From JACPYM01 sp963699175 (lineage in GTDB: Bacteria > Acidobacteriota > Blastocatellia > RBC074), in contig OY969418.1 in the NCBI GenBank assembly GCA_963699175.1, positions 1,798,001 through 1,862,000 of the forward strand: a DNA stretch of 64,000 nucleotides. The letters are read 5' to 3'. The notes beneath the pieces were generated by a model, which was not told where the DNA came from, searched no databases, and worked only from the letters and a program-made list of their open reading frames with translations. This document shows positions 1 through 8,911 of this stretch, piece by piece; within the stretch, counting starts at the first letter, position 1, and each line of letters opens with the position of its first letter. The translations under genes and the position numbers were made by a program.

Positions 1-361
1 CACGCACTCCGGCGCGAATGGCCGGGAACAGGTCGCGTTGCAAGTAGAGGCAATTGACGATCAGATCGTAAGTGTCGGGTTCGATGTTGAACTCGCCGCG
101 TTCCAGGTCGGCGACGCGCGCATCCACTTGAACACCTTGCGCGCTGGCGCGTTCAAGCAAACTCTCAATGGCGACTTTTGAATTATCAACAGCAGTGACT
201 TGCCAGCCGCGTTCAGCCAGCAAAATGGCGTGACGGCCCGTGCCGCAAGCCAGATCAAGCGCGCGTCCGGCTTCAAGTTGTGTGGCAACACGTAAGACCA
301 GCGGATGCGGTTCGGTCTGCGCGTGTTCGCCCTTTTTGTAACGTTCGTCCCAATTGGCCAT
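1..361 (-). CDS. SAM-dependent class I methyltransferase, C-terminus beyond window edge
   Basis: About 120 N-terminal residues are visible. The start ATG directly follows the TGA of the upstream serine hydrolase gene (TGAATG), so the two are probably translated together. The protein opens MANWDERYKKGEH and then has the SAM-binding motif I LDLACGTGRHA near residue 33, followed by TAVDNS (motif II acidic residue) and YDLIVNCLYL. This pattern resembles TehB/UbiE-like small-molecule methyltransferases. The substrate cannot be told. The gene runs off the left edge. Confidence 0.85.
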   Translation of the reverse strand, partial: MANWDERYKKGEHAQTEPHPLVLRVATQLEAGRALDLACGTGRHAILLAERGWQVTAVDNSKVAIESLLERASAQGVQVDARVADLERGEFNIEPDTYDLIVNCLYLQRDLFPAIRAGVR

Positions 362-1918
362 TCATTTGATCTTTCGGCCATTCAGGCGGCTGCCCCAGTA
401 AAGCATCTCCACTCCGGCAACCTGCCCATTGGCATTTTTGGCAAAGGTCAGTCGAACGTCGCGCACTTTGAAAAAGAATTGTGTCTCGGCTTCAGGAAAG
501 ATTTCGACCTTCGGCTCATTCGGCATTTGCGCAAAGAGCTTGTTGCCTTCGCGGCTGATCGTCAGCATTCTGCCGGGGCGCAGTTCGTACTGGCCCACGT
601 AACTGTCATAGAGCTTCAGGTCGAGCTTGACCTCCGTGCGCGCCGAACTGCGTTGCCTATCCAGCCAATCGCTCAGTGAGTCGTGTGCGAATAACTCGGC
701 CTCATAACGGTATTTGCCGGTCTGTGTGCGGAGTCTGGCAACTTCGTCTTTGAATTGTTCAGGCGCTAGCGCCCAATGCGGATCAGGCAAGCGCTGCCCC
801 AGCAAATCTTCGAACAGGAAGATGCGTGCAAACGTGTCGGCGAAGGCTGAGGACATCACGTTGCCTGCTCCCAAACCTCTGAATGACGCGCTCGGCGCGT
901 CGCTGTTGGCCAGCAAAATAAACGTCAGCTTCTTTTCCGGCACTTTCAGGTACAGCGACGAAAACGATTGTGGCCAGTGGCCGTAATGCCAGATCAGGCG
1001 CAGATCACTGTATTTCTGCACAAACCAGCCCAGGCCATAAGGCAGCGTTTTGCCTTGTGGAGAGCTTGCAGCCGTCCAGGCTTGCTCTTGCGTTTCAGGT
1101 TTCAGCCAAGTGTGGCGATCAATCGCGGCATCGTATTTCGCCAGATCAAGCACGTTTGAGATCAAGCCCGCCGACGCGCTGATGTTGCGCTGCGGATAGA
1201 CGCCTTCGATCACCTCAGTGCCGTAAATCAAATAAGGCTTGGTCAGCTTTGCCAGCGCCTTTTCATAGCGCCTCAGATTCTCAGCGCCCAGCGCAGTTGA
1301 CCATTTCTCGCGCTCCTCCAGCACATCCTGTCCCGGCACGCTGCCGGTCATCTCCGCTTTGTCGAGAATGTTTTTGGCCAGCAGTTCGCGGAAAGATTTG
1401 CCCGAAGCCTTTTCGATAACATCGCTCAGATACGAGAAACGATTGCCATCATAACGATAAGTCTCGCCAGGGTTGTTGTGCGATGTGTGAGTAAAGACGT
1501 GACGGACTGTGATGGCATCGTTTTTGAACTCGCTCTGGAATTCGGGCGAGAACTTCGACATCGGCTCATCTAAATTTAGCTTGCCAGCCTCGACTAACTG
1601 CATCAGCAAAGTCGAGGCGAAAGTTTTGGTCAGCGAGGCAATGCGGTAGTTGGTCTCCGGCGTGGCGGGAATTTGTTTTTCTACGTCGGCCAAGCCGAAG
1701 CCTTTTGCCCAAACGACGCTTTGCTCTCTGACGATGGCGGCGGAAAGGCCAGGGATTTTCAGCTTCGCGCGCAATTCTTCAAGCTGCTGCTCAAAGCGCG
1801 CGATACGCTCTTTTTCCGAAGACGGCTTTGCCGTTTGTTGAGCCTTTGATTGCAAACCACAACCTAAACTAACCAAAGATAAAGCGACCAAGTAAGGAAT
1901 CGCACGTCTGAGAATCAC
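362..1918 (-). CDS. Serine hydrolase, class C beta-lactamase / D-Ala-D-Ala peptidase-like lipoprotein
   Basis: 518 residues from a GTG start. The N-terminus is a lipoprotein signal with lipobox LVSLGC, so the enzyme is probably anchored outside the inner membrane. The catalytic SxxK is SLTK (in RIASLTKTF, about residue 95). The third motif is likely HYG in WHYGHWP, in place of KTG/HxG. The second motif (YxN) is probably the YDGN region near 155. A C-terminal extension of about 110 residues follows the catalytic fold, as in many beta-lactamase-family esterases and peptidases. The substrate is unknown. It is the upstream partner of the methyltransferase at the left edge. Confidence 0.88.
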   Translation of the reverse strand: MILRRAIPYLVALSLVSLGCGLQSKAQQTAKPSSEKERIARFEQQLEELRAKLKIPGLSAAIVREQSVVWAKGFGLADVEKQIPATPETNYRIASLTKTFASTLLMQLVEAGKLNLDEPMSKFSPEFQSEFKNDAITVRHVFTHTSHNNPGETYRYDGNRFSYLSDVIEKASGKSFRELLAKNILDKAEMTGSVPGQDVLEEREKWSTALGAENLRRYEKALAKLTKPYLIYGTEVIEGVYPQRNISASAGLISNVLDLAKYDAAIDRHTWLKPETQEQAWTAASSPQGKTLPYGLGWFVQKYSDLRLIWHYGHWPQSFSSLYLKVPEKKLTFILLANSDAPSASFRGLGAGNVMSSAFADTFARIFLFEDLLGQRLPDPHWALAPEQFKDEVARLRTQTGKYRYEAELFAHDSLSDWLDRQRSSARTEVKLDLKLYDSYVGQYELRPGRMLTISREGNKLFAQMPNEPKVEIFPEAETQFFFKVRDVRLTFAKNANGQVAGVEMLYWGSRLNGRKIK

Positions 1919-1939
1919 AGCTACCTGCTTTCACTCAAC

Positions 1940-2186
1940 GATGGTGATAAAAATGTAAGGCCCTGGTGTTTTTTGCCGCGTAGTGGCAGTTGAATTTAGA
2001 CGTGGGTTTTCAACCCACGGTACGTGCACGCAGCAGTTCCGCGTCGCGTCAGCGACGCCTGATTCAAGCGTCGCTGACGCGACGCGGAAATCGCCGTTGA
2101 CCTTTCCCGGCGTTGAAAACGCCGGGCTAAAATCAGGTCGCCGCTACGCGGCTACAAAAGTACAGCCTTACATTTTTATCACTACC
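1940..2186. mobile_element. MITE-like element A, 22-bp inverted ends, 8-bp target duplication
   Basis: The ends are imperfect inverted repeats. The right end read inwards is GGTAGTGATAAAAATG and continues TAAGGC; the left end is GATGGTGATAAAAATG and continues TAAGGC (20 of 22 matching). The 8-bp direct repeat CACTCAAC lies immediately outside both ends (1932-1939 and 2187-2194). The interior is a chain of hairpins: GTGGGTTTTCAACCCAC, a 22-bp perfect stem at 2037-2089, and CCCGGCGTTGAAAACGCCGGG. There is no coding capacity. A related, older copy lies at 39915-40157. The right end supplies the stop codon of shc. Confidence 0.85.
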
Positions 2187-4176
2187 CACTCAACCATCGC
2201 TGATACCGACCCAACGCCGTCAGCGGAAATTGATTTCGATACTGATGATAGTTGATGTAGAAGTGCCCCGGAAAGCCTGTGCCCGTAAACTCCGGCTCAG
2301 GCCAACTACCGTCGGCGTTTTGTTTGTCCAGCAAATATGCCACGCCGTTCTTTACCGACTCGCTCTCGTAATCGCCCGCCGCCATCAAACCGATCAACGC
2401 CCACGCCGTCTGCGAAGGCGTGCTCGGCCCTTTGCCACGCATCTCAGGTCGCTTGTACGACTCGCAGGTCTCGCCCCACCCGCCGTCGCCGTTCTGCACG
2501 CTGCGCAACCACGCAGCGCCTTGTTTGACCTGATCGCACTCCATATCGAAGCCAGCAAACGGTGCAATCGCGCGCAATCCGACCAATGCCAGATACGTGC
2601 CGTAAACATAGTTCACGCCCCAACGTCCCCACCACGCGCCATCGCTCTCTTGCAAGCTGAGCAGGAACTTGATCGCGCGCTGCACATCTTCATCGCGATA
2701 CAGTTGCTCGCCGCACCGCGCGCGCCCATGGCCGAGCAATTCCAACACACGCCCGGTCAAATCAGCCGTCGGCGGATCAATCATCGCCTTCAGATCGCCG
2801 TAGGGCATCTGATTCCAGAGTTCTTGCGTGTTATCAACGTCGAAGGCCGCCCAACCGCCCGCCTTGCACTGCATCGTCATCACCCACTCAGTTGCCGCGC
2901 GGCAAGCTTCCAACTTGTACTCGTCGTCATCGAGCTTTGTTGCCAGCAAGGCCATAATCACCGCCGCCGTGTCGTCCACGTCCGGGTAATAGTCATTGTA
3001 GAACTCGAACGCCCAACCCGCCGGTTTGCCCGCGCGATTGAAAACAGCCCAATCGCCGTAGCGGAAAATCTGTTTGGTCAGCAACCAATCGCCGCCCGCC
3101 TGCACGCGCGGGTGCGTCGGCGAGATGCCTGCGTCGAGCAATGCGGTTAAACCCAGCGCCGTGTCCCACGTTGGCGAAATGCACGGTTGTAAGCGCAGGT
3201 ATTGCGGATGCTCTGAAGCTTGCGCCTGGCCTTCAGCGATGCAGAAGCGATCCAACGCATCGAGACCACGTTTGATGTAAGGATGTTTGGCCGAATAGCC
3301 GAGCGCGTGAAACATCAAAATCGAGTTGAGCATCGCGGGCACAATGCCCGCCCAATCGCCCGCTGTGTCCTGGCGTTCGATCACCCAGCGTTCGGCGGCG
3401 GCGATGCCTGCTCGTCGGCGCGGCACAAGGCCCAGCTTATCGAGCGTTTTCAATGTCTTGTCAGCCGCCAGAAAAAACGCGCCAATGGCGGTGCCATCAT
3501 TGTTCTTCAAGCCAACGCCGGCCTGGCTGCCTTCGACATACAGTTCATCAGCGGTCACGCCTACGTCATAAACGGGTCGCTTATCAATCACGACCAGCAG
3601 CGGCACGGTCGAAGAACGCGCCCAACTCGCCATCGTGTAGATGTTGAATGGAAACCAACTCGGCAAGAACATAAACCACGGCGGCAGCGTCGGGATGCCG
3701 CGCCAGGGATACGCGCCGAACAAGGCGAGATGCAATTTGGTAAACACGCGCGCTTTGGTCAGGCCGCCACGCGCAAGAATAAATGCGCGCGCGCGCTGCA
3801 TACGCTCGTCGTCCACCGGCACGCCCGCCAGCTTCAGCGCGAAATAGGCTTCAGTCGTAGTGCTGATCTCGCCGCCGTCGCCATAATACAACTCCCAACC
3901 GCCGTGCGCGCGTTGCTCGCGCAACAGGTAGCGCGCCATCTGCTGAATCTGCGCTTCTCGATCTTTGCCGTTGCTGAAGCGGTTGCGCGCGTCGGCGTGA
4001 ATCAAGATGCGGTGAAGCATCATCAATTCCGCCGTGAGCGTGACGTTGGCTTCGAGTTCCGCCCACCAGTAGCCCTCAGGGTATTGTTGGGCGAGCAGAT
4101 AATCCTGCCCGCGTCGCAACGCCTCATTGAGGTAGGTTTGCAATTGGGATTGGAGTGATGGTTGCAGCGTGCTCAT
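2182..4176 (-). CDS. shc: Squalene-hopene cyclase
   Basis: 664 residues, normal for the family, starting MSTLQPSLQ. The reading frame extends further upstream, but that stretch overlaps a dispersed palindromic repeat and looks non-coding. The catalytic acid motif DxDDTA is present as PDVDDTAAV. Several QW repeats are clear: QDTAGDWAG, QNGDGGWGE, QNADGSWPE and QESDGAWWG. The enzyme cyclises squalene to hopene/hopanol at the inner face of the cytoplasmic membrane. The conserved end ...TALGRYQRW is followed by only two residues, and the TAG stop lies inside MITE A. It is the last gene of the leftward hopanoid operon. Confidence 0.97.
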   Translation of the reverse strand: MSTLQPSLQSQLQTYLNEALRRGQDYLLAQQYPEGYWWAELEANVTLTAELMMLHRILIHADARNRFSNGKDREAQIQQMARYLLREQRAHGGWELYYGDGGEISTTTEAYFALKLAGVPVDDERMQRARAFILARGGLTKARVFTKLHLALFGAYPWRGIPTLPPWFMFLPSWFPFNIYTMASWARSSTVPLLVVIDKRPVYDVGVTADELYVEGSQAGVGLKNNDGTAIGAFFLAADKTLKTLDKLGLVPRRRAGIAAAERWVIERQDTAGDWAGIVPAMLNSILMFHALGYSAKHPYIKRGLDALDRFCIAEGQAQASEHPQYLRLQPCISPTWDTALGLTALLDAGISPTHPRVQAGGDWLLTKQIFRYGDWAVFNRAGKPAGWAFEFYNDYYPDVDDTAAVIMALLATKLDDDEYKLEACRAATEWVMTMQCKAGGWAAFDVDNTQELWNQMPYGDLKAMIDPPTADLTGRVLELLGHGRARCGEQLYRDEDVQRAIKFLLSLQESDGAWWGRWGVNYVYGTYLALVGLRAIAPFAGFDMECDQVKQGAAWLRSVQNGDGGWGETCESYKRPEMRGKGPSTPSQTAWALIGLMAAGDYESESVKNGVAYLLDKQNADGSWPEPEFTGTGFPGHFYINYHQYRNQFPLTALGRYQRWLSG

Positions 4177-4183
4177 AGAAAAG

Positions 4184-4283
4184 CCGTACCGTAGACTTTC
4201 AGTCTGCGGAAGACTTAGTGTTGTACCCTTCGGTTTCAGTGCGACAAAGGCCGAATCTCCCGCAGACTGACAGTCTACGGCAC
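4184..4283. repeat. Dispersed palindromic element (type CCGTAGACT), copy 1
   Basis: About 100 bp bounded by inverted arms of the type CCGTAGACTKTCAGTCTGCGG (left 4189-4209, right 4260-4280, one mismatch). A second, more diverged copy lies at 56589-56685. It fills the 148-bp gap between the DUF3810 gene and shc, so it lies on the operon transcript and could fold there. No target duplication was found. Confidence 0.75.
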
Positions 4284-4324
4284 ATTGCGCCGCTGCCCAA
4301 CGTTCGCCAGTCGAGTTAATGATG

Positions 4325-5677
4325 TTACGGAATATATCCGCCAGTATCATCTCGCCGTTTTTCAGGCTGCGTGGCTGCGGCCGCTGCTGGTGATGGTGAA
4401 GCGAGTGGCCGCTCCGTGCTTTCAGGTGATGGCGCAACTTGGCGCCGCGCCTCTTGTGCTTCAGGTGCCAGCAGGCGCTCGCGTCCGCCATTCGGGTAAT
4501 TGATGAAGTAGTTGATGATGAGCGCCGTCACTTCATCGTAGTTGGCGATGCCTGAGCGCACGCGGTTGGCGCGCAGGAAAGTGTCGTTCGATTTGCGCGC
4601 GATGGCGCCGAGTACAGGGTCTTCGCGTTGTTGCCAGAAAGCTGCGCGGGCTTGCAGATCACCGCGTGCGCCTGGGTTGATGCGCGCGGCCAACAAACGG
4701 TACTGTTCCTGGTTCGTAGTCGCCAACACATTCATCACGCGCGGCATTGCCTGCAAATAACCGGAGTAACGCACGAACGGGTCAGTCGAATTGACACAGG
4801 CCAAGAAACCGATGAAGTTGGCTTCGTCCTCGCGCGCAAACCCCCGCTGGTGCGCCTTCTCGTGCGCCACCACATAGGGCAGATCACACGCGGGCGACTC
4901 TTCGTTATAGTTCGCTTCACCGGTAAAAGGACTGTAGATGCCGCTGATGCCTAAGCGGCTCAACCACGGCGAAAGCAACAGGGGTTTAGGATTGCCAAAG
5001 CCGCCTTCTTTGGCACTGCCCAGGATGTCGAGGCTTTGATAGGATTCTTCCAGCAGTTTATAAAGTCGCTCGTGCGGCATTGCCAGCCCCGCCTCAGTAG
5101 TCCAATCCTGCTTGGCGCGCGCAGCTTCGTAACTGGCATTCGCCCGGTTGACGACCAGGCTGCAAATTGCTTCCAACTCGCCGGGGCGCGTCTCGCGGCC
5201 TTGCAGGTTGAGATTGGCCGCCAGCGGACGGCGTTGATAGTTGAAACCCCACAACACCAGAAACAGAGCCATCACGATGCCGCCTGTCCAGATGGCGCGA
5301 TAAAACAAATAGATCGTCACCTCCAGCGGAGTTAAATATCCATCCCAGGCCTTGCGCAACAAAAAGAACAACCAGACCAGCAATGCGATCAAGAGAATGA
5401 ACAGGCTGAGTTCGGCCAGCGAAAACTTGAAAGGCTGGTTGATGATCGAAATAAACCTACCCGCGTAATGGTAGAAGAAGCCGCTGTAAACGCCCTCGAC
5501 CGTATCCGGCGCTAGCGAAGCCAGGCGCTGAACGCCTAGCGCTCCCAGCAAAAGAAGAATGCCTTCCAACCAGCGGCCAGGCGAACTTATCTCTTGTTCT
5601 ATCTCATGTGCATCTTCCAATTCGTCCGCTGTATCTTCGCCTAGCGCGCGCATCAATTGTTGATAGTCATTCGGCAT
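4325..5677 (-). CDS. DUF3810 family membrane protein with zinc-metalloprotease-like motif
   Basis: 450 residues from an ATG preceded by AAAGGTG. After an acidic N-terminal tail there are three hydrophobic segments (around residues 35-60, 85-110 and 130-150). A soluble domain follows with HEKAHQRGFAREDEANF, the HExxH-like signature of DUF3810 with a downstream glutamate. The C-terminal tail is proline- and serine-rich. The function of DUF3810 is not established; the motif suggests a membrane-bound metallopeptidase facing the periplasm. It lies 15 bp after the SDR gene and before shc, in the same operon as hopanoid genes, so a role in hopanoid placement or envelope work is possible. Confidence 0.85.
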   Translation of the reverse strand: MPNDYQQLMRALGEDTADELEDAHEIEQEISSPGRWLEGILLLLGALGVQRLASLAPDTVEGVYSGFFYHYAGRFISIINQPFKFSLAELSLFILLIALLVWLFFLLRKAWDGYLTPLEVTIYLFYRAIWTGGIVMALFLVLWGFNYQRRPLAANLNLQGRETRPGELEAICSLVVNRANASYEAARAKQDWTTEAGLAMPHERLYKLLEESYQSLDILGSAKEGGFGNPKPLLLSPWLSRLGISGIYSPFTGEANYNEESPACDLPYVVAHEKAHQRGFAREDEANFIGFLACVNSTDPFVRYSGYLQAMPRVMNVLATTNQEQYRLLAARINPGARGDLQARAAFWQQREDPVLGAIARKSNDTFLRANRVRSGIANYDEVTALIINYFINYPNGGRERLLAPEAQEARRQVAPSPESTERPLASPSPAAAAATQPEKRRDDTGGYIP

Positions 5678-5701
5678 AACTGCCACCTTTCACTTGTTTG
5701 T

Positions 5702-6493
5702 CTATTTTTCGCTGGTGTTTGGTTCGGTATCGAGCCGCACGACACGGCGCTTCGACGTGATTACATCAAACAGGCTGACTGGCAACACGCGCATCACCCA
5801 CATTAGCAGTGCAGGGATAACTGGAAAACGAATTACGCGCTCGCCTTGTTCCAAGCCTTTTAAGATCACACGCGCCGCCGCGCCAGCCTGCATTACAAAC
5901 GGCAGCTTGCTGAATTTCTCGGTCATCGGCGTCAGCACATACCCAGGCGCAATCGTCACCAGTTCGATGCCATGCGGCTTCAACTGTACGCGCAGTCCGT
6001 CAAACAACGTGTTCAACGCGGCTTTGGTCGCACAGTAACCCGCCGAGCCGGGAATGCCGCGATCTCCCGCCAAGCTGGAAAGCGCCGCAATCTTGCCGCC
6101 GCCCTGAGCGCGCAAAATCGGGATGAGTTCTTCCAGACAATAAGCCACACCGAGCAAGTTGGTCTGCAACAATCGCTCGAACTCGGCAGCTTTGAAATTT
6201 TCAGCACGTGTCGGCTGGCTGATACCGGCGGAAAGAATCGCCCAATCAATCCGCCCGAAGTGTTGCCGCGTGGTCTCGATAGCCTGTCTCACCTGCGCCT
6301 GATCGCTCACGTCGCAAGCCAACGCGAGAGCCTCGCTGCCTTGCTGCGTGACTTCGGCAGCCAGTTCATCGAGCAAGTCGCGCCGTCGCGCCAACAAGGC
6401 CAACGCAATCCGGCGCGGAGCAAGTTCCAACGCCAACGCACGACCTATGCCGGTCGAGGCGCCCGTAATCAAGACCACTTGTTTTGTTGTCAT
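5702..6493 (-). CDS. Short-chain dehydrogenase/reductase (SDR)
   Basis: 263 residues from ATG 6493, preceded by CGGGAGA at good spacing. It is a classical SDR: cofactor loop TGASTGIG near residue 10, AILSAGIS (NNAG equivalent), the active site Ser/Tyr/Lys in SSLAGDRG and YCATKAAL, and IAPGYVLTPM. The arginines after strand 2 (LLARRRDLL) favour NADPH. The C-terminal 40 residues contain a hydrophobic stretch (PALLMWVMRVLPVSLFD) suggesting membrane association, as in SDRs acting on lipids. It sits 23 bp after hpnE and 15 bp before the DUF3810 gene. A role in modifying a hopanoid or other isoprenoid is inferred from position only. Confidence 0.9.
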   Translation of the reverse strand: MTTKQVVLITGASTGIGRALALELAPRRIALALLARRRDLLDELAAEVTQQGSEALALACDVSDQAQVRQAIETTRQHFGRIDWAILSAGISQPTRAENFKAAEFERLLQTNLLGVAYCLEELIPILRAQGGGKIAALSSLAGDRGIPGSAGYCATKAALNTLFDGLRVQLKPHGIELVTIAPGYVLTPMTEKFSKLPFVMQAGAAARVILKGLEQGERVIRFPVIPALLMWVMRVLPVSLFDVITSKRRVVRLDTEPNTSEK

Positions 6494-6516
6494 AGTCTCC
6501 CGGAGATGGCGCGCCA

Positions 6517-7956
6517 TCATACCCGAAAAGGCGGCGGCTGACTAATGCTTCGCGGCGGACTTAATTCAATCAACCGCGCACACTCCTGCCCGCTCCACAC
6601 TGCGCCCTCAATCGTGGCGGGCAAGCCCGTCGCAGTCCAATCGCCCGCCAAAAAGAAATTCTCGAACTCAGTGCGTTGCGGCGGACGCAAACGCGCCAGC
6701 CCAACTGTATGCGAGATGGTGGCGTCGTGTTCGCGCACGACGAAAGCGTGCTGCAACTGAGCCTGGCGCGCAGCAGGAAAGAAGCGCGCCATTTCATTTG
6801 TCGCCAGCGCAATCAGTTCCTCTTTAGTCTGTTTGGCTGCTGTGTGCGCGCCGCTGATGACGAGCGCAAGGTGCTGGCGCGCGCGATTCGACTCGCCCGC
6901 GATGGCGTTCTTGTTGAAAACCCATTCGACAGGTGAATCGAGTAAGCCAACGAATTCTAATTCCGTCACCGAACGGTCGTACCACAGATTGATGGTGACA
7001 ATCGGCGCCGATTTGAACTCTGGCAAGTGGCGCAAACTCGGACTCTTCGCCATCAACTCCGGTGCGAGCATGCGCCGCAATGCGAAATAAGGCACGGCGC
7101 TGATGATCGTCTCGGCGGCAATCCGTTCGCCGTCGCGCAAGCTGACGCCAACCGCACGCTGACCATCGAACTCAATATCAGCGATCTCAGCGTTCAACCG
7201 GATCACGCCGCCACGCGCCTCGATGAATGACTGCGCGTCGGTGGTGTACAAATCGCTCAGGCCAACACGCGAGATGACCATCGTTGAATCGCGCTTGGCG
7301 TGCAGAAAGGCTTGATCGAGCACGCGGGCAAACATATCTGCCGAAGCGCGCTCCGGCGCTTCGTTCAAGGTGGCCAGCGCGACGATGTCCCAAAAACGTT
7401 GCTGCATGCGTTCGGACTGTCCCAACCGCGTGAGCCATTCGCGCACAGTAAGGTCGGCCAACTCCGCGCGGTTGCCATTGAGTCTTTGCAGCGCTATGCC
7501 TACACGTAACGCGCGCAAGCGATCTTCCCAGCCAATGGACTGCAAGCGCGCCAACCCGGCAAGCAGGTGCAACGGCGCAGGCAAATTCGGGCACTGGAAA
7601 CTGGCGTGACCTTCGTGTTCGTGCAGGAAATCCACGCGCGGGCTGTTTTGAAACTTGAGCTTGTCGCGCGCGCCGATCTTGCCGAGGAAATTCAAGGTGT
7701 GATGGTAACAGCCCATCAATAGATGCTGGCCGTTATCAACCACATCGCCGGTCGTTTTGTCTACGAAGGAGTAGGCCCGCCCGCCAAGAAACGCGCGCCG
7801 CTCGAGCAACAGCACCTGCCGACCGCGTTCCGCCAAATCAACAGCGGCAGCGAGACCGGCAAAGCCGCCGCCGAGAATGACGACTGGGCGACTGGGCGAC
7901 TGGGCGACTGGGCGCGCGCACGAATCTTTATTTTGTGCGCGCGCCGAGGTGCTCAT
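6517..7956 (-). CDS. hpnE: Hydroxysqualene dehydroxylase HpnE (squalene-associated FAD-dependent desaturase)
   Basis: 479 residues starting MSTSARAQN; the ATG overlaps the hpnD stop by 4 bp (ATGA). The FAD-binding GxGxxG motif is VVILGGGFAGLAAA near residue 31, followed by LLERRAFLGGRAYSF. The C-terminal flavin motif is FFLAGDWTATGLPATIEGA, typical of the amine-oxidase/phytoene-desaturase fold. In the known pathway HpnE reduces hydroxysqualene to squalene. Residues 15-25 are encoded by four copies of an 8-bp repeat placed just before the FAD motif. Confidence 0.95.
   Translation of the reverse strand: MSTSARAQNKDSCARPVAQSPSRPVVILGGGFAGLAAAVDLAERGRQVLLLERRAFLGGRAYSFVDKTTGDVVDNGQHLLMGCYHHTLNFLGKIGARDKLKFQNSPRVDFLHEHEGHASFQCPNLPAPLHLLAGLARLQSIGWEDRLRALRVGIALQRLNGNRAELADLTVREWLTRLGQSERMQQRFWDIVALATLNEAPERASADMFARVLDQAFLHAKRDSTMVISRVGLSDLYTTDAQSFIEARGGVIRLNAEIADIEFDGQRAVGVSLRDGERIAAETIISAVPYFALRRMLAPELMAKSPSLRHLPEFKSAPIVTINLWYDRSVTELEFVGLLDSPVEWVFNKNAIAGESNRARQHLALVISGAHTAAKQTKEELIALATNEMARFFPAARQAQLQHAFVVREHDATISHTVGLARLRPPQRTEFENFFLAGDWTATGLPATIEGAVWSGQECARLIELSPPRSISQPPPFRV
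7883..7914. repeat. Octanucleotide tandem repeat (ACTGGGCG x4) inside hpnE
   Basis: Four perfect copies of ACTGGGCG on the + strand lie within codons 15-25 of hpnE, upstream of the FAD-binding motif. Gain or loss of one unit would shift the frame before any functional domain. Confidence 0.9.
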
Positions 7957-8894
7957 TGATCGAACTCCCGCGCAACATTCCTCTCCAATTCTTCGACTTC
8001 CGACTTCGCCCACTCATTGAACGCGATCAAAAACCGATGCGGGCGATGCAGGCGGACGTGGTGATTGAAGACATCATAGTTAAGGTGCTCGATCTGTTGC
8101 AGCAGGCGATAGTAAATCTTGCCCATCGTGCGCGCGGCGACCAGCGTTGGGCGGTCTTCATCAGGCAGCGATTCGGCAGCGCGGCGGTAGTAGCTGCGTG
8201 CCCGCTCGCATTCAAAGCGCATCAAGGCGCGGAAGTTTATATTAGCGACGCCGTCAAATAATTCCTGCTCGCTGTAATTGAAACGGCGCAAATCTTCCTG
8301 CGGCAAATAAACGCGCCCGCGCGCCGCATCCTCTTTTACATCGCGCAGGATGTTGGTCAATTGCAGCGCGATGCCCAAGTTGACAGCGTACTCTTTCGTC
8401 TGCGGCGAACGATAGGTAAAAATCTCTATGCACATCAAGCCAGTGATCGCGGCCACGCGGTAGCAATACTCATAAAGTTCAGCAAAGGTCTCGTAACGGT
8501 CATGCTGCAAATCCATCTCGCAGCCGTTGAGCATCTCGGCGAAGTATTCCTGCGGCATCGGGAATTGCGTCAAGACTCGCTGCAACCGGCGCGCAATCGG
8601 CAACGTAGGACGCCCGTTGTAAAGCGCATCCAACTCCGCGCGCCAGATATTCAGCGCCATTTGCGCTTCAGTTATTGTCCCACCGTTTTCCACAATGTCG
8701 TCCACGATGTCGTCCACGGCGCGGCAAAAACGGTAGACATCAATGATGGCGTCGCGTTTGGCTTTGGGTAGGAAGAGAAAGGAATAGAAAAAGTTCGACT
8801 GAACGGTCTTGGCCATGTCGCGCCGCAGATTTGAGGCGCGCTCGCGCAGATGCCAGGGCGTAAAAGACGTTTTGTGTGTCGCAACCGCTTTCAT
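7953..8894 (-). CDS. hpnD: Presqualene diphosphate synthase HpnD
   Basis: 313 residues, normal for the trans-isoprenyl diphosphate synthase head-to-head family. The first aspartate-rich motif is CRAVDDIVDDIVE (about residue 58), the second is LRDVKEDAARGRVYLPQED (about residue 185). FYSFLFLP near the N-terminus is characteristic of the squalene/phytoene synthase group. HpnD joins two farnesyl diphosphates to presqualene diphosphate. The gene is 17 bp after hpnC and overlaps hpnE by 4 bp, which fits co-translation of the three squalene enzymes. Confidence 0.95.
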   Translation of the reverse strand: MKAVATHKTSFTPWHLRERASNLRRDMAKTVQSNFFYSFLFLPKAKRDAIIDVYRFCRAVDDIVDDIVENGGTITEAQMALNIWRAELDALYNGRPTLPIARRLQRVLTQFPMPQEYFAEMLNGCEMDLQHDRYETFAELYEYCYRVAAITGLMCIEIFTYRSPQTKEYAVNLGIALQLTNILRDVKEDAARGRVYLPQEDLRRFNYSEQELFDGVANINFRALMRFECERARSYYRRAAESLPDEDRPTLVAARTMGKIYYRLLQQIEHLNYDVFNHHVRLHRPHRFLIAFNEWAKSEVEELERNVAREFDQ

Positions 8895-8911
8895 AAAACA
8901 GTGGCCAGCCG

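Noticed and set aside
2230..4158. Long open frames on the + strand opposite shc
   Set aside because: They are antisense shadows of a GC-rich gene; the products have no recognisable motifs and no ribosome sites.
4177..4491. N-terminal extension of squalene-hopene cyclase
   Set aside because: It covers a dispersed palindrome and the end of the DUF3810 gene; the ATG at 4176 gives the standard protein.
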